64,000 bases of DNA from assembly GCF_030272615.1 (NCBI RefSeq), contig NC_081406.1, positions 240,424,422-240,488,421 of the forward strand. The letters run 5' to 3'. Position numbers and translations under genes: made by a program. The notes beneath the pieces were generated by a model. It was not told where the DNA came from and made no database searches. It was given only the letters and a program-made list of their open reading frames with translations. Of this stretch, positions 48,401-61,000 are shown one piece after another (the first letter of the stretch is position 1; the number at the start of each line of letters is the position of its first letter). This DNA comes from Cryptomeria japonica (lineage: Eukaryota; Streptophyta; Pinopsida; Cupressales; Cupressaceae).

Positions 48401-49770
48401 TTGGGTCAGAATTCAAAATAGGATATTTAATAGGAGTTTTTTATTCAAATGTTTGAATATCAACAACTAGTGCCATTTTGGTGGGAAATGACAAAATCGG
48501 CTTGTTAAGCTTTTGTAATGACAACTAACTCCATGGATCAGTTGGGGTAGTTGTTGGAGGTTTATTTAAATCCCTGAGAGGCATTTGTACGATAGTGCAA
48601 GGTGTGAGCACAAGCAAGTATAGGGGTTGTACGGACTGCAACCAAAATAGCAATAAAACCACTTATTTTTCCTACAAATCTTAGTTTTAATGTTTTCTAT
48701 GCACTAAAGTAGATTTGATAATAGTTTTGTAATGAAGTCAGGATAGCTTTTTTGTATTCTTTTCATGTTTATAATTTGTTGAGGGTACAACAAATCTGTT
48801 ATCACACTTTGCACTGTACATTCCTAAGTTTATAGTTAGTTTCATTTAACCATTTTGTTGATTTCAATTGACACAATGATCCAACCATAGATGTAGGAAT
48901 CTGATTCCTATGGATTGGATCATCTCCTAGCATGTATCATACATTCCTAACAATTTAATGACAGGAAAGAGAGTATGTTTGGTGTACACCATGAAGAGTT
49001 GACTGAAAATGCATGGTTTTGATGCCACAATTATAGCAGTATCAGATTGGCCTTAAGGAGGGGATTGTTTTGTGTTTGAAATAGTGAGTGTATGTTGGGG
49101 ACATGGTGAATCAACCTTTATTTGATTTTGGAAGTGGTGTTTGGTGAGTTTTTGAGCAAGCCCTAGGTTTGAGGGTGTTTTAGTGAGGGTTTTGGGGTTA
49201 GGACATATATAAGCCTTACCTAGGCATAAAACCTAGAAAATCCTTGGTTTGGGATCATAAAAAAAGACCTTACAGAAGGGTTTTTACTATAGATGAGTTT
49301 AGGAACTACTTCCTTTGCAAAAGAGGCCTAATTAGCCTACCGGGTACAAAGGACAGTGAGGTTTTGAGGATGTTGGTCCAAAGCAACAATACCTAACTTT
49401 TGGGAATGTTATAGTTGGATGAAAAGGGTATCCTAATATGTGATTTGTTTTCCTATAGCTTTGTAACCTTTGGGAGATATTCATCGAAAACAATGTTTGT
49501 AGGGTTCGTAGGAGCCTAGGCCTAGTTGAAAGCTAATAGTTGAGTCTTCTTTACAAATAAACACTTGATGACTTGTGAACCATAGACACATGTCTTTGGG
49601 AGTATTTTAATGGTGTAGAGGTTGAGGAGCCACTTGGATTAGTGGAAGACTAGTTTGGAGCCTATTGGAGGTATTTGATGCACTTAAATCACCTTAGGAG
49701 TGTGGGGTTTGGGTCCTAAACATATATTTATCTACAAGTTTTGCAATTTCCCCCCTGCCTCTGCATCAGG
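45409..49770. other. intergenic stretch without a supported gene
   Basis: Short ORFs at 45880-46062, 46201-46398 and 48149-48358 have no recognisable family. 48878-48919 is a perfect-stem-like hairpin around GATCCAA, CCATAG and GGAATC. 49080-49260 has LTR-like features (AGGACATATATAAGCC, GT-rich) without a second copy in the window. Confidence 0.5.
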
Positions 49771-50631
49771 TTGTAAGGAAGTTAAGTAGTGGAACAACTT
49801 CCTACACTAACCTTGAGAGGAGGGTAATGTACAACTTTTACAGATCATTACAACAATTATAGAAAACATAAATACTCATAAATAACATTCATGCCACAAC
49901 ACAGTGATTTACGTGGGGAAACCCTTTCGGGAGAAAAAATCCACACTCCAAAATCTGCTCAATATATTATTCCACAATCAAAACAAATTAAAATATATTT
50001 GTAGAGAAAGCTCTTTGCGGGAGTACCACTAATCAGAGATTTACAGGTAACTCAATAGCCATAAGACTCTTACACACAACCTCTATCTCATGTACCTCAT
50101 ATATAGGAGATGCAATACAAGAAACCATCAAATGGTATTACAAAACCATAAGCTAAAACCACCCAATAAGTTATAGCCGACCTTATCTCCCTTCTCGATG
50201 TCCTATGACGTGTGCCTCCCTTTTTACAACTCATTTATGTGTCCAATGTATTTTATATTTCCTATTTCAGGAGTACAAACTTCCGGATGTCATAACTTGA
50301 GAAACGTGTGTCCTATTGGTGAATCGTTTGGAGCGCTAGAAAGCTCGCGAAGTGCTCTAATGCCTCATAAGCTGCTTACACCCACTTTTCAAGATGTTTT
50401 GGGGCCTCTAAAATCCTCAAAATCAAATTTAAACCTTTCATTGGACCCTTCCAAAATGATAAATTTAATATCTTCAAAACTACCTAAGATCTTGTGACGT
50501 AACTTTACCGAAATTCTTATCTAGCCAACCAGAAGCTTTAGGGAGAATTTCACACCTTTTAGTGCTCAAATAAAAACTTACTATAAATAGTAACCCTATG
50601 TAAATGCAAGGTTGAGACACCATTTTCCCAA
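49771..50631 (-). repeat. copia element 2, 3' LTR
   Basis: A direct repeat of 54830-55699. In plus orientation it starts TTGTAAGGAAGTTA and ends TTTTCCCAA. On the minus strand it follows a GTGGGAGAT purine tract. The ACGTGGGGAAACCCTTTCGGG block at about 49911 is the shared copia LTR hairpin. Confidence 0.92.
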
Positions 50632-50688
50632 TAAATCTCCCACTTGTCAAACACCTTACAAGAGAAAAGGGATTATCAACACAATAAA

Positions 50689-53600
50689 TCAATTGCTAGG
50701 GGCCATGAGGCCCATAGACTCCGAACACCATCTGAACTTCTCTGTGCTCACAACCTTAGTTAAAGCATCTGCAACATTCATCAAAGTTTCTACCTTAACC
50801 AACTTCACCCTGCCATCTTTGATGATATCTCTAACAAAATGATACTGAACATCAATGTGCTTGGTCCAGGCATGAAATGTCAGGTTCTTAGCTAGGTAGA
50901 TCGTACTCTGACTATCACAATAAACTGTCATAGGTCCTTGTTTGATTCCAATGTCTAAACACAGTCTCTTAAGCCAAATGGCTTATTTACAAGCATGAGT
51001 AGCTACCATGTACTCTTCTTCAGTAGTGGAAAAAGCAACCACAACCTACTGCTTACTCATCCAACAAATTGCACCACCAAATAAAGTAAACACATAAGCA
51101 CTGGTGGATCTTCTACTATCAATATCACCTACCCAGTTTGAATCCACATAACCATGAATATCAAAGGAAATCACGTCTCCAACTGAATTACCATGATAAC
51201 ACAAAGAATACTCTAAGGTACCCTTCAAAATTTTGAAGACTCTTTTGATTGCATCCCAATAAACTCTACCAGGATTAGACATATATCTGAATAGAACTCC
51301 CAATGCTTGGACAATGTTTGGTCTAGTACAGACCATAGCATACATCAAACTTCCAACTGTACTTTGGTAAGGCACTTTGCTCATGTCTTCCATCTTTGAT
51401 GGGGATGTAGGATAATCTACAATAGATAATTTCATTCCAAATGAAAAAGGAACACACATGGTCTACAATTTGGAATGTTGAACCTCTATAATATCGAATT
51501 CACATACTTACTCTAGCCTAGACATAGCTTTCTATTCATTCTATCTCTTTTAAATTTCATCCCAAGAATGTGTTTTGCTACACCAAGATCTTTCATTTCA
51601 AATTTAGTAGCAAGCTGAGACTTAAGTTTGGAAATCATACCTTTCCCTTTACCAATGAATAACATATCATCAAAATACAATGAAATGTATAGAAAATGAT
51701 CACCATTAGATTTATAATAAACATAGTGATCTGATTTAGAATGCTCGAATCCCAAACTCAACACACATGTATAAAATTTCTAGTACCACATCTTAGGACT
51801 CTGTTTGAGGCCATACAAAGATTTCTTTAATTTATAGACCAAATTACTTTTACCTTTCACCAAATAGTGCTCCGAATATGTCATATAAATATCCTCCTCC
51901 AAATTACCATGAAAGAAAGCAGTTTTCACATCCATTTTCTCAATCTCTAAATCATAAGAAACAACAATAGAAAGAAAAAATCTAATGGATGTCATTTTGG
52001 CAACAAGAGAAAATATCTCACCATAGTCAACACCCTCAACCTGAGAGTATCCTTTTCCAACCCACCTTTCTTTATACTTCTCAATGCTTCCATCTGAACC
52101 AATCTTTTTCTTGAACACCCATTTACAACCAATAGATTTTCGTCCTTTAGGCAATGGTACAAGATCTCATGTATCATTATTTTTCAAAGCTGACATTTCT
52201 TATTTCATAGCAATCTTCCAAGATTGTGCATCATTCATACCTAATGCCTCTTCTATAGATTTTGGTTCATCCACATTAGTATTCAAAGAAAAAATACATC
52301 TTCAATCATCAAGTGAATACCTTTCAGGTGGTTGTCTATGTCTTGTAGACCTTTGAACAAGCTGAATTGGAGGTTCTTCCTCCTCTTTTGAAGATGCAGA
52401 GGTAGACAAGCTCTCCTCAACTTCTTGCCTATCTAAGGGTCTTGATTCAACTCTTTCAGGTGTAGAAGGAAATTGACTCACGTCTTCCTTTTTAGTCTAT
52501 TCTAACTACAATGTAATAGAAGGAGACTTAATTTCTCTAAAAATACAATTTCTACTATGAATTACCTTTTATGCAACAAGGTCCCAAAGCTTGTATCCTT
52601 TCACACCACAACTATACCCGATGGAGATACATTTCACAACCTTGTTCTCCAACTTTGTCCACTTCTCATTTGGCACATGTGCATGTGCCTCGCAACCAAA
52701 AACTCTATGATGTATCAATGAAGGCTTGTCACCCAACCAGGCTTCTATAGATATTTTATCAACAAGGGCTAATGTAGGAGACTTTCTAATAGAGTAGCAA
52801 GCAGAGGCAACAACTTCAGCCCAAAATTTTTGTTCTAGACCAACACCACTCAACATACTCATAGCCTTCTCCATCAGTGTCTTGTTCATTCTTTTTGCAA
52901 CTCCATTATGTTGTGGAGAATACAAAGTTGCCTTCTATCTATTAATGCAACGATATTTATAGAATTATCAAAATCATTAGAGAAAAATTCACCACCATTA
53001 TCAATCCTCAAACATTTAATTTTCTTTTCAGCCTACAACTCAACCATTTGTTTAAATTCTTTAAATCGACTAAAAACTTCAGATTTACTCTTTAGAAAAT
53101 ATACCCATGTCCTTCTACTAAAATCATCAATAAATGAAACATAATATGCGGATTTTCCAATCGAAGGAACATCTACAGGACCAAACACATCATAATGAAT
53201 AAGATCCAAAACACCACAAGTTTAATGAGAACTTGAGTAAAATTGAATGCAGTTTTGTTGTGCATAAATGCAATGCTCACAGAAATCAAAGTCAAGATTA
53301 CAATCATTCAAACATTCAATAAGGTTTTTATTTTTCAAGGTCCTTAGATCCTTTTCTCCAATGTGGCCATGCCTCTAGTGCCATAACATAGTCTTCTCTA
53401 TATGTAACTTTTCTTCAGAAGAAAGAGAACCCTTAGGTACCCAAAAGCCATTTCCATTTGATGAAGGTAAAACCCTCAAATCTTCCACATATTCACTTTT
53501 TATAGAAGTGATATTACACTCAACAATGTATGCATATAGCTTATACAAAGTATCGAGCCTGACACCTCCAACAATTACCATAGAACCGTTAATCATCTTA

Positions 53601-54706
53601 GATCCTGCTTCATAAAAGACTCCCTGCACACCTGCATCTATTAGTTTTCTCATAGATAATAGATTTTGTTTTAAATGAGGGATATGCAACACACCATTAA
53701 TCCTTTTTATTCTAGCATCAGAAAACCTAATTCTAACTTGACCTCGACCAACAATGTCTAAATGTGAATCATCACCCAAGTACACCTTACCTCCATTAAA
53801 TTCTTCATATTCTCTATTGGCAGTTATATGAAAAGATGCACCTGAGTCAATTAACTAGGCATCATTACCTACATGAGTTGCCAAAGCTACAATAAATGCA
53901 TCACCATCTTCCTTCTTAGACTCAGAATCAGAATCAATCTTCTTCTTTTTCTTCTTATTTTCTTCTATGCAGTCCTTAGGGATGTGATTTGGTTTACTGC
54001 AATTCGAGAAAATGACTTTGGACTTTCCAGGAGATTTCGATTTCCCTCTTGATTTGGACTTATCGAGCTTCTCATTCTTCTTGCCTTTCTCCTTAGGTCT
54101 TCCACGAACAGTTAGGGCTTCCTTCGAACTGTGGGATACCTTCCTTCACATCTCTTCGTGATGTAGGGCACCCATCACATCTTCAGACTTTAAAATAATA
54201 GAAGTACTATCAATATCCATAACAAGAGAATCCCATGAATCAGACAAAGAACAAAGCAAGATCTGACATTTCTCCTCTTCGTTCATCTTAACACCGATAG
54301 ATACTAATTGAGCCACCAACATATTGAATGCTTCTAGGTGGTTTGCAACTCATCCACCCTCTTCCATCTTCAAGGAATACAATTTCTTCCTCAAGAAAAT
54401 CTGATTTAATAGAGATTTCACTTGATACAATTCGCCAAGCTTAGTCCATAGCTTCTTTGTAGTGTTTTCTTCGTTGAAATTGATTAGAACAAAGTCTATT
54501 AGGCATAGTCCGATTAGACCCTTGGCTTTTCAGTTCATCACATCATACTAAGTCGTCGTAGTAGGATCTGAGGGCCTTTCAACATTTGCATCAACAATAT
54601 CCCATAGATCCCGATCTATTAGCAAATCTTCCATCTTCAGCTTCCACATCTCAAAATTTATTCCATTAAATTTCTCCACCTCTATTTTTGCTGACGAACT
54701 TGCCAT
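50689..54706 (-). pseudogene. copia element 2 gag-pol polyprotein (decayed)
   Basis: On the minus strand from the ATG at 54706. The gag (MASSSAKIEVEKFNG start) has its zinc knuckle near 54000 with the first Cys lost (SNCSKPNHIPKDC). Protease DSGAS is at about 53850, with the preceding Trp codon now TAG. GAG-pre-integrase is at 53785-53375. Integrase has IHYDVFGP and RIDNGGEF; its third catalytic residue, Glu in the family's GVAER, is Lys (GVAKRMN, about 52900). The reverse transcriptase runs from 52154 (GCKWVFKKK, MDVKTAFFHG, YGLKQSP), with catalytic YFDDMLF at about 51670. RNase H follows (GYVDSNWVGD, 51144; CDSQST, 50920), ending TKHIDVQYHFVRD. Several TAG/TGA stops interrupt it. Confidence 0.93.
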
Positions 54707-54816
54707 CTAAAAATTCTTACAACAAGAACAAAAAGTGTCTTCTGCACAAGCTCCCACTCAAATCTGGATTAGTTCAAAAAACTCAACAACCCACAACTAA
54801 AATCAAAGGTGATCAA

Positions 54817-54828
54817 CCTCTGATACCA
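54817..54828 (-). other. copia element 2 primer binding site
   Basis: On the minus strand, TGGTATCAGAGG follows the 5' LTR by one base. It matches the plant initiator-Met tRNA 3' end except for the last base. Confidence 0.9.
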
Positions 54829-54829
54829 C

Positions 54830-55699
54830 TTGTAAGGAAGTTAGGTAGCAGAACAACATCCTACACTAACCTTGAGAGGAGGGTAATGCAATTTTTTTAC
54901 AGATCATTACAATAGTTATAGAAAATAGAAATACTCATAAATAACATTCATACCACAACAGAGTGATTTATGTGGGGAAAACCCTTTCGGGATAAAGAAT
55001 CCACACTCCAAAAGCTGCCCAATATATTATTCCGCAATCAAAATAGATTACAATATACTTGTAGAGAAATCTCTTCCCAGGAGTACCACTAATCAGATAT
55101 TCAGAGGTAACTCAATAGCCATAAGACTCTTACACACAACCTCTATCTCACGCACCTCATCTATAGGAGATACAATACAAGAAACCATCAAAAGGTATTA
55201 CAAAACCATGTGCTAAAACCACCCAATAAGGTGTAGCCAACCTTATCTCCCTTCTAGATGTCCTATGACGTGTCCCTCCCTTTTTACAGCTCATTTATGT
55301 GTTCGATGCATTTTATATTTCTTATTTTAGGAGTACAAACTTTCAGAGGTCATAACTTGAGAATCGCATGTCCTATTAACAAACCGTTTGAAGTGCCAAA
55401 AATCTCGCGAAGTGTTCTAATGCCTTGTAAGAAGCTACGCTTCTTATGCCCACTTTTCAAGGCATTTTGGGGCCTCTAAAGTCTTCAAAATAAAATTTAA
55501 ACCTTTCAGTAGACCCTTCCAAAATGAAAAATTTAATATCTTCAAAACTAGTTATGATCTCACGACGTAACTTTACCGACATGCTTATCTAGCCAACCAA
55601 AAGATTCAAGGAGAATTTTGCACCATTTCATGCTCAAATAAAAACTTACTCTAAATAGTAACCTTATTTAACTGTAAGGTTGAGACACCATTTTACCAA
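54830..55699 (-). repeat. copia element 2, 5' LTR
   Basis: The partner of 49771-50631. On the minus strand it starts TTGGTAAAATGGTGTCTCAA and ends TTCCTTACAA. It contains the CCCGAAAGGGTTTTCCCCAC block (about 54974-54990 on the plus strand) that is common to copia LTRs in this window. Confidence 0.92.
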
Positions 55700-55702
55700 C
55701 AA

Positions 55703-55825
55703 GGGTTAGTGTTTGAGGTAAGGTTTGGTTTGGGTTAGGGTTAGTTGTAGTTTTGAGATTATGTTTATAAGGGTTAGGATTTAGTTTTAGCATATGGTTA
55801 GGGTGAGGGTTAGAATAATGGTTAT
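55703..55825 (+). repeat. degenerate telomere-like repeats, G-rich strand
   Basis: GGGTTAG, GGGTTAGGGTTAG, AGGGTTAGGATTTAG and GGTTAGGGTGAGGGTTAG occur among T/G-rich sequence. They match the TTAGGG/TTTAGGG type loosely. They lie immediately next to the copia element 2 LTR. Confidence 0.6.
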
Positions 55826-55829
55826 GTTA

Positions 55830-55950
55830 GAGAGAGAGAGAGAGAGGAAGACAAATAGGATGGGAAAGGAAGGGAGATAGAGGGGGGAGGGAGAGACTAG
55901 AAAGTGTGGAGAAAGAGAGAGAGGGGGTATGGAGGAAGGGAGAGAGGGGG
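55830..55950 (+). repeat. purine-only tract (GA)n/(GGGA)n
   Basis: About 120 bases are nearly all A or G, with GAGAGAGAGAGAGAG at the left and GGGGGGAGGGAGAG in the middle. Such polypurine mirror-like tracts can form triplex (H-) DNA. Confidence 0.85.
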
Positions 55951-56079
55951 AGCATATTGGTTTATTATTTTCATCCTTGAACCTGATGCTCACTCTTAGG
56001 GGATGATCTAAACCCTTTTTTTGTTAGCAGTATTGGCACTGCTTTTTGTATTGTAATAATGGTTCATCTTTCCCCTCAA

Positions 56080-56375
56080 GATACCATATGACCCCCTAGG
56101 AAACCATACGACCCCTTAGGACCCCTTAGGACACCATATGACGCCTTAGGATATCATATGGTCCTACTTGGGGTTGTATTTTGTGCTAAGGGGTCTTATG
56201 GTGTCGTTAGGGGTCACACAAGGTCCTAATGGGGCCACATGTGTTAGAACACCATATGACCCCTTAGGACACTATACAACCCCTTAAGACATCATATGGT
56301 CCAAAAGGGTCATATGGTGTGATAAGGGGTCATATGGTGTTGTTAGGGGTCATGTGGGGTCCTAGTGGTTCAATA
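56080..56375. repeat. field of short inverted repeats, CCATATGACCCCTTAGGA family
   Basis: At least six forward copies of CCATAYGACCCCTTAGGA and at least five reverse copies of GGGGTCATATGGTG are interleaved over 300 bp, with the palindrome CATATG at the centre of each. The forward and reverse copies alternate in blocks, so the region can fold into many alternative hairpins. Confidence 0.85.
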
Positions 56376-56744
56376 TAGATTTCTAATATTCCTTGTTCGT
56401 GGAGGCCTAACTCTTTTCCTGGAAAATGCATTTTTTGACAAACTATATTACTAATGGGATACTTTTTTCTTTTAAAAAAATATGCAAGTCAATTTTGAGG
56501 AGGGTATGATATGGAATGAATGATAGTCTCATGAAGAAAACTAGATTGGATCAAAGTGGAGAAACCCATTTGATAAGTATGAGGCTCATGAATATTTTGG
56601 ATAGCTTTGAGGCATGGATAAGCTGGACTAGTATGATTGATAGGTTCATTCAGATGACATGGTTTTGTAAGGGAATTAAGGTTGGTATGATAACGATGTT
56701 GATTGGCTTGGAGGTTGGTTGGATGGTTGGGGTTTGACAATCAT

Positions 56745-57212
56745 AATCATAAACCTAAACCAAATCACAGTCCTAATGGTAATGTTAAGCTTAATCCTAA
56801 CCTTGACCCTAACCCTAGCCTAAGCAAATCTAAATTTTCACCCTACTGCTAATTATAATTTTGATCCCAACCCTAATAGTAATTCCAACCCTACCGTTAA
56901 TGTGAACCAAAACCCTATTCATAAACTCAAAACTTGTTATAATTATAATCCAAACCCTAAACCTAACCATAATTCTACCCCTAACCCTATGTACATAATT
57001 CTGACCATGACATTAAACCCTAACCATGACTATAAATATTCAAATCTTAACACTAAACCCTAACCCTAATCATAATAATAAATCTAAACCAAACCGTAAC
57101 CCTAATGCTAGCCCTAACCATGATATAAACCCTACCCCTCATTGTAACCCTAACCCTAATGCTAACCTTGACCATGATATAAACCCTAACCCTCATTGTA
57201 ACCCTAGCAAAG
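56745..57212 (-). repeat. degenerate telomere-like repeats, C-rich strand
   Basis: Dozens of CCCTAA/ACCCTAACC words are spaced by ACCATAAT and AATCCTAA variants. The longest clean runs are only two to three units (for example 56802-56816). The period is about six to eight bases. The ORF at 57026-57217 (Asn/Pro/His repeats) is a by-product of this repeat. Confidence 0.75.
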
Positions 57213-57469
57213 ATTGAAGATAAAAAAGTTTTCTTATAAAAATGTTCACAATAGTACCCTGGATAAAATGTCTATTCCCACCTATCAGAATGTGAATGTT
57301 GTGAAGCATATTTATCCTAATTATCCAAAAAAACATCCCATGGGTTTGTTCATATCCTTATATATTTTTACGCAATCCATACCTCATAAGTCTTCAGAAC
57401 AAGTTTTAAGATAGCATGTGCAATCAATGAGGACCTCTGTCCATATGCTATTCATTGATTCGCAAGAGT

Positions 57470-57780
57470 AAAAAAACAAAGCATGCAAAATGGCAAACCT
57501 TTCTCTATTTCACGGAGTCTAAAAATGAAGGGTGTGAAATAGCAAAGCCATTTCTCAAAATACAAAAGTAAGGATTGTGAAATAGCAAAGACATCGCCGA
57601 TTTATGAAAGACAAAAGTGAGGATTGCGAAATAGCGAAGAGATTGCCATTTCCTGAAAGTCAAAAGTGACGATTGTGAATAGCGAACTCGACGCTATTTT
57701 GTGAAGGGCATCAACTACCACTTGCGAATTAGCGAAAAGGTTGCCATTTTGCAAGGATGAGTAAAGTGGGTTTGTGAAAT
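57470..57780 (+). repeat. GTGAAATAGCGAAG minisatellite
   Basis: Five or six degenerate units of about 55 bp share GTGAAATAGCRAAG, TTGCCATTT and AAAAGTGAGGATTG. They lead into the unidentified coding region and may be its 5' leader or LTR-like sequence. Confidence 0.75.
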
Positions 57781-58029
57781 GACATCAACATTATTGAAGA
57801 AGATAGTGCACACATGTGGAGTCTCAAAAAGAATTAAATGTTGCAAACTTGAATTAAAGGAGATGGCATTCAATTTAAATCACATCAAAAGTACAAATTG
57901 AGCATCAAAGAAGTGTGGAAGTGAGAGCCAAGCTAGTGTAAGAAGTCACAGGGAGCTTGGCACTATAGACAGAGCTGAACAAGTAAGTCCAGCTTCTTCT
58001 CCACTACTCCAATTGCATTTAAAAGAAAA

Positions 58030-61000
58030 ATTCCTAGGAAGAAAAAAGAGGATGTACGAAAAAATGAACAACCCAAGTTTCCTTTACAAAAAGCCCTTCT
58101 AGATGCATTACCAGGGTCCATAGATACCGAAACTAAAATAATGTTTTAGGATGCCTGGGGAGAATGTCGAGATACTGACATTCCTCACACTGGTAGATCC
58201 CTTTTCTGGTATTTTTACAATAATAGAGATGAGAAAGTGCCTCAGTCCAACCCCTAGAATCTTGACTTAGTGCCAAATGTGTTTATAGATGTAGAACTTA
58301 TTGAGGTCTTGGCCTGTAATTATAAAAAAAAACCATAATAGTTAGGGGAATTGACGGAAACCCTATTCTTGTCATCACAAGATCATGCATTGGCCTGAAT
58401 AGGCAGGCAATTACCAAGATTGACAGGGAAGGATATCCGGTGGATTATGAAAGGATGGTAAAGAGTTTTGGACTACGTGAGGTAGCTTATTTCTAGAAAA
58501 AAAGCAAGGATAACAGACCAATGGTTATCAATGATCAGGCTCAATTTCCTACACTCCAATTTATGGATTTCTTTTAGAAAACCTATCATGGTTGGTGTCA
58601 ATTTTATGGTGATAATCATAGAAGTATAATGCTAGTGGATTTAATGTATATGTCCATGAGGATCTAGAACCCTAACATTAACCTAGAATTTGATATTGCC
58701 AGTGATCTTGAAAGAATTTTACATAATCAGTTGGTTTACTAGAATACTAGTAGAACTTTGAAGAATTATTCTCTACTGTGTCATTTAATACTCTTCCAGA
58801 ACAAAAATATATTTAGAGACATGATGAAGTTAACTATCGTGGATGGTCAGGGGAAAGGACTCCCAGTTCAGTTATGGTGTAGGATATGGGACAAGAATAG
58901 TAGAGACTATGATTACAAGGAATTTTATGATTCCTTTCTTGTGTGGATATTTAGGGCACTTGGGGTTCAGGTTGAAAGGCTTCCTTCTAAGATATAAAGG
59001 GTAGATCAGACCATTGGAATACAACCTAGAAAAGGGTCACACTCACAATTTCACTAATTGGATCTTCAAGAATGATCATACTCTCATCAGGGTATATGGA
59101 TGCAAGCAGGCCCTCCATCAGTTGCCAGACTTTGTATCAGAAAGGGTTGCCTTTTTAGAATTTATTTGGCAGATGATGTGGTTTGAGAAGGAAGTGAATG
59201 GACCAAGGAAGAAGGGGACTTTCTTGCCCCATGTAGTCAGGTATGTTGGATTGTCTATTGGTTCTAGTTCCCTTGAACAAGTTCAGGATAATTTACAGAA
59301 AACATATTGTCTGAAGGATGGAAGTGAGAGGGTCTATGACCTTAAAGGTTATATTAGTTCTTTTATAAAAGAATTTAAACATCAAATTGACATAGTGGAA
59401 GATATTTCCCATAATTGCATGACTCCTCAAGATGTTATGCAAAGGTTGAAAAAGTGGAACTTATAAAAGAAATTGGAAGAGGATAGATAGAAGAAGGGCC
59501 AACCATGTTTTTTTCATGATCAAACCCAAGAAATATTGATGATGGAGTTGTGCTTAAAAGATTTTGAGAAACTATATGGAAAAGCTACAAGCAGTATATC
59601 ACACGAGGTTAAGCTTGATCCTCCAAAAAGGCATATAAAATTGATTATCCATGATTCAGATTCAGTGAATGCATCAAATTATCCCCCTCTAAAGAGGCAA
59701 AAACAAGATGAGAAGGTAGCCATAACCCCTTATGATGATTCAAAAGGAGAGGGGGATATTGATGAAGTTGATAGTGCACTCAAATCACTTGGTAAAGGTG
59801 AAGAGTTTGATAGATCACGTGGCTCAGCATCAGTATTTCAAGAGGAAGTCCATGGCTATAAGGCTCAGCTTCCGGAAGGTGAATAACCTATTGATTTTAT
59901 GGATGAAAGGGAAGCCATATCAAGAATTTTTTTTGAAGACGAAGACACTATTAAAACACAAGAATTCAAGGACTTTTGGATTCAAATGAAAATATAATAT
60001 TTCAAGGAGATAAAGTGATTAAAATTGATGGGGATTGAAGAATATAGACATGAGGAGGTTGCTCAACAAACACTCAAGGAGTTACACCTTGATGAGGTCA
60101 ATTGTACCTTGGAAGAGGCTAGAGAGATGGTGCAGAAAAGTGATATGCTCATTGTTCTAGGGCTGACTCAGACGTTTGTTCTTGCTTGACCGAGCTAGAA
60201 AACAAGAGGACAGTACATTTTTTGTTGATTTTGATACTGATGGGAAGATAAGTGGATTAGGGTACAATCCCAAAACTGAAGTTTTGGCCACATGGGTGAG
60301 TTTTAAGGGCCATCATAAGCCCAAATTACTTAAAATTATCAAAGGAAATGATGGAATGGCATCAATGAAAACAATGGAAAACACTTCTCCTTTGGCATCA
60401 ACTACAAAATTAATACACAGAGAAATGTTTAATAAAGACCAGGTAAAACATATGTAAGAGCAATTAGAGGAGGCACAAACTAGGGAGACATAAATGACCA
60501 GAGCCATCAATCAATTGTACCTTGAGAATGTTGCTTTGAAGAAACAACTTCAAAGATTAAAGAGTAGTAACCAGAGAAAGGCTCTAGTAGTACATAAGGA
60601 TGCCTCCTCTGTACCAATTGATGTAAAGGATGATGAAGTGTCAAAAGGAAAAGTGGATAAGTACGTAGAGGAAAATCACCAATTAAGAAGTACGATGAAA
60701 TGCTTTTAGAGGAAATCCCTAAGCAGGTGTTAAATGCTTTAGAGAAAGTACTGGCATGCAATGTTGATTTGGTGATTAGTAAATGTGATGAAGTATATGT
60801 TGGATACCAAAATCTATTAGACATGTAGCAACATTTGCTAAACAAAAGAAACAATTAGATGAGCTCTCCAGGAGGTGGAATCCCTCTCATTATGATTTGA
60901 TCAGGCTTCGTGAGGTTACTTAGAGGGATCCAGATGCACCTGGTGAAATCAAAGATATAGAGGAAATGTTCAAATCTATTATTAAGGAAATATATTACAT

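Larger units (their letters stand above)
49771..55699 (-). mobile_element. full-length Ty1/copia element 2
   Basis: LTRs of about 860-870 bp flank a minus-strand gag-pol. The primer site TGGTATCAGAGG lies next to the right-hand (5') LTR. The outer flanks tcagg and caagg agree at three of five bases, so a target duplication is not certain. The LTRs have diverged by many substitutions and the coding region has stops, so this is an old, inactive copy. The element is about 5.9 kb, a normal size for copia. Confidence 0.93.

Noticed and set aside
57026-57217. Asn/Pro/His-repeat ORF of 63 codons
   Set aside because: By-product of the CCCTAA-like repeat.
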